Below are positions 63,261 to 64,000 of a stretch of 64,000 bases of DNA, piece by piece. The notes beneath the pieces were generated by a model. It made no database searches. It saw only the letters and a list, made by a program, of their open reading frames with translations, and was not told the DNA's origin. This DNA comes from Streptomyces pristinaespiralis (GTDB lineage: Bacteria > Actinomycetota > Actinomycetes > Streptomycetales > Streptomycetaceae), in assembly GCF_001278075.1 (NCBI RefSeq), contig NZ_CP011340.1, forward strand, positions 3,286,001 through 3,350,000, read 5' to 3'. The number at the start of each line of letters is the position of its first letter. The stretch's first letter is position 1. A program made the translations under genes and the position numbers.

Positions 63261-64000
63261 TCAGGGCTGGGGCGGGCGGCGGTCGGTGTCCTTGTCGGGG
63301 TCCCCGTCGCCCGGCTCCACCGGAGGCGTGAACGTCCCCGTCGGCGGCGTGATCGTCGTCGTGGGCGTCGGGACCTCGTCCGTCGGCGTGGGGTCCGTCG
63401 TCCCGGTGTCGGTGGGCGTCGGGGTCGGGTCCTCGGTCTCCGTCTCCGTCTCCGTCGGGGTCGGGGTCGGGTCCTCGGTCTCCGTCTCGGTCTCCGTCGG
63501 GGTCGGCTCCGGGCTCGCGATCTCCGCCACGTCGAGGTCGAACTCGGCGTCGGAGCCGCCGTTCAGCGCGCCGAGCGTGTAGTCGGCCCAGATCCTGGCG
63601 GGGAAGCCGCCGCCGTTGGCGCGGCCGGCCTGTGCGGTGCCGGTGAGGGACACCTGGCCGCCGCCGTCCTTGGGCGACTCACCGAACAGGGCCACCACGG
63701 TGGTGAGTTCGGGGGTGTAGCCCGCGAACCAGGCGGACCGGTTCTTCTCCGAGGTGCCCGTCTTGCCCGCCGCCTCGTAGAAGCTCGACTTCGCGGCGAT
63801 CCCGGAGCCGTTCTTCACCACGCCCGTGAGGCCCGCGGTGACCGTGTCGGCCGTCTCGCGGCTGATCACCTGGCTGCCGATCGGGTCCTGGACCTCGAAC
63901 TCGCGGTCCTTGTGCTCGGCCTTGGCGACGATCGTCGGGGTGACCTTCTTGCCGTGGTTGTCGAGGGTGGCGTAGACACCGGCCATGTCCCAGGTGGAGG
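63261..64000 (-). CDS. Penicillin-binding protein, C-terminal part (runs off the window)
   Basis: The frame enters from the window edge and ends at 63261. It contains the end of a transpeptidase domain: WDMAGVYATLDNHGKK, then the third catalytic motif KTGT in AAGKTGTSEKNRSAWFAGYT, then the usual closing strands. A tail of about 85 residues rich in Pro, Thr and Glu (repeated ETETEDPTPTPT) follows. These features fit a bifunctional class A penicillin-binding protein, which crosslinks peptidoglycan outside the membrane. The repeated Thr/Pro/Glu tail is encoded by tandem DNA (63420-63500). The N-terminal part and start are outside the window. Confidence 0.9.
   Translation of the reverse strand, partial: STWDMAGVYATLDNHGKKVTPTIVAKAEHKDREFEVQDPIGSQVISRETADTVTAGLTGVVKNGSGIAAKSSFYEAAGKTGTSEKNRSAWFAGYTPELTTVVALFGESPKDGGGQVSLTGTAQAGRANGGGFPARIWADYTLGALNGGSDAEFDLDVAEIASPEPTPTETETETEDPTPTPTETETETEDPTPTPTDTGTTDPTPTDEVPTPTTTITPPTGTFTPPVEPGDGDPDKDTDRRPPQP

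Overview
The window is about 64 kb of high-GC actinobacterial chromosome, almost certainly Streptomyces. It has strong third-position GC bias, many GTG starts, several SpoIIE-type phosphatases fused to RsbW-like ATPases, a WhiB-like protein, a PAS-GAF regulator, secreted subtilases, a GH18 chitinase with a DasR-type operator, and polyphosphate glucokinase next to ispH and xseAB. No rRNA, tRNA or CRISPR was seen.

Layout: (1) 1-16.5 kb is ordinary chromosome: the end of a probable TPM-domain gene and pspA, a large palindromic repeat, a stress/differentiation phosphatase and a stand-alone anti-sigma-type ATPase, a NUDIX gene, a SPOR-like small protein, a GntR regulator, a chitinase with its dre site, a septum-formation-type membrane protein, a subtilisin with a P domain, a threonine-synthase-like enzyme, an SDR gene with an apparent frameshift, a lipoprotein and a SNF2 helicase. 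(2) 16,501-38,563 is a 22 kb integrated element bounded by a perfect 17-bp direct repeat that overlaps the 3' end and stop codon of ychF. (3) 38.5-64 kb is housekeeping chromosome: ychF, ppgK, ispH, a permease, xseA-xseB, a reductase, glpX, a WhiB-like gene, two unrelated fumarases, an ECF sigma operon, secreted hydrolases, a second SpoIIE-type phosphatase and the end of a penicillin-binding protein.

The element carries a tyrosine integrase, an excisionase-like protein, an XRE regulator, a DUF3631 ATPase whose 5' coding region holds 13 copies of GGTCCCC/GGGGACC, a MobC-like accessory protein and a relaxase. It has no FtsK/TraB translocase or mating apparatus, so it reads as an integrative mobilizable element rather than a self-transmissible AICE. 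Its cargo is a type I restriction-modification operon (hsdR-hsdS-hsdM), a divergently transcribed ATPase-HNH pair that resembles Septu (PtuA/PtuB), and a compact cassette. The cassette holds an XRE-TPR regulator, a NUDIX hydrolase, a protein of unknown family, a degenerate phosphotransferase, a SAM methyltransferase and a HAD phosphatase of the RNA-repair type. This cassette is the best candidate for an undescribed system; its function is inferred, not shown.

Start codons were chosen by Shine-Dalgarno spacing where possible. Family calls come from reading motifs, with no database search.
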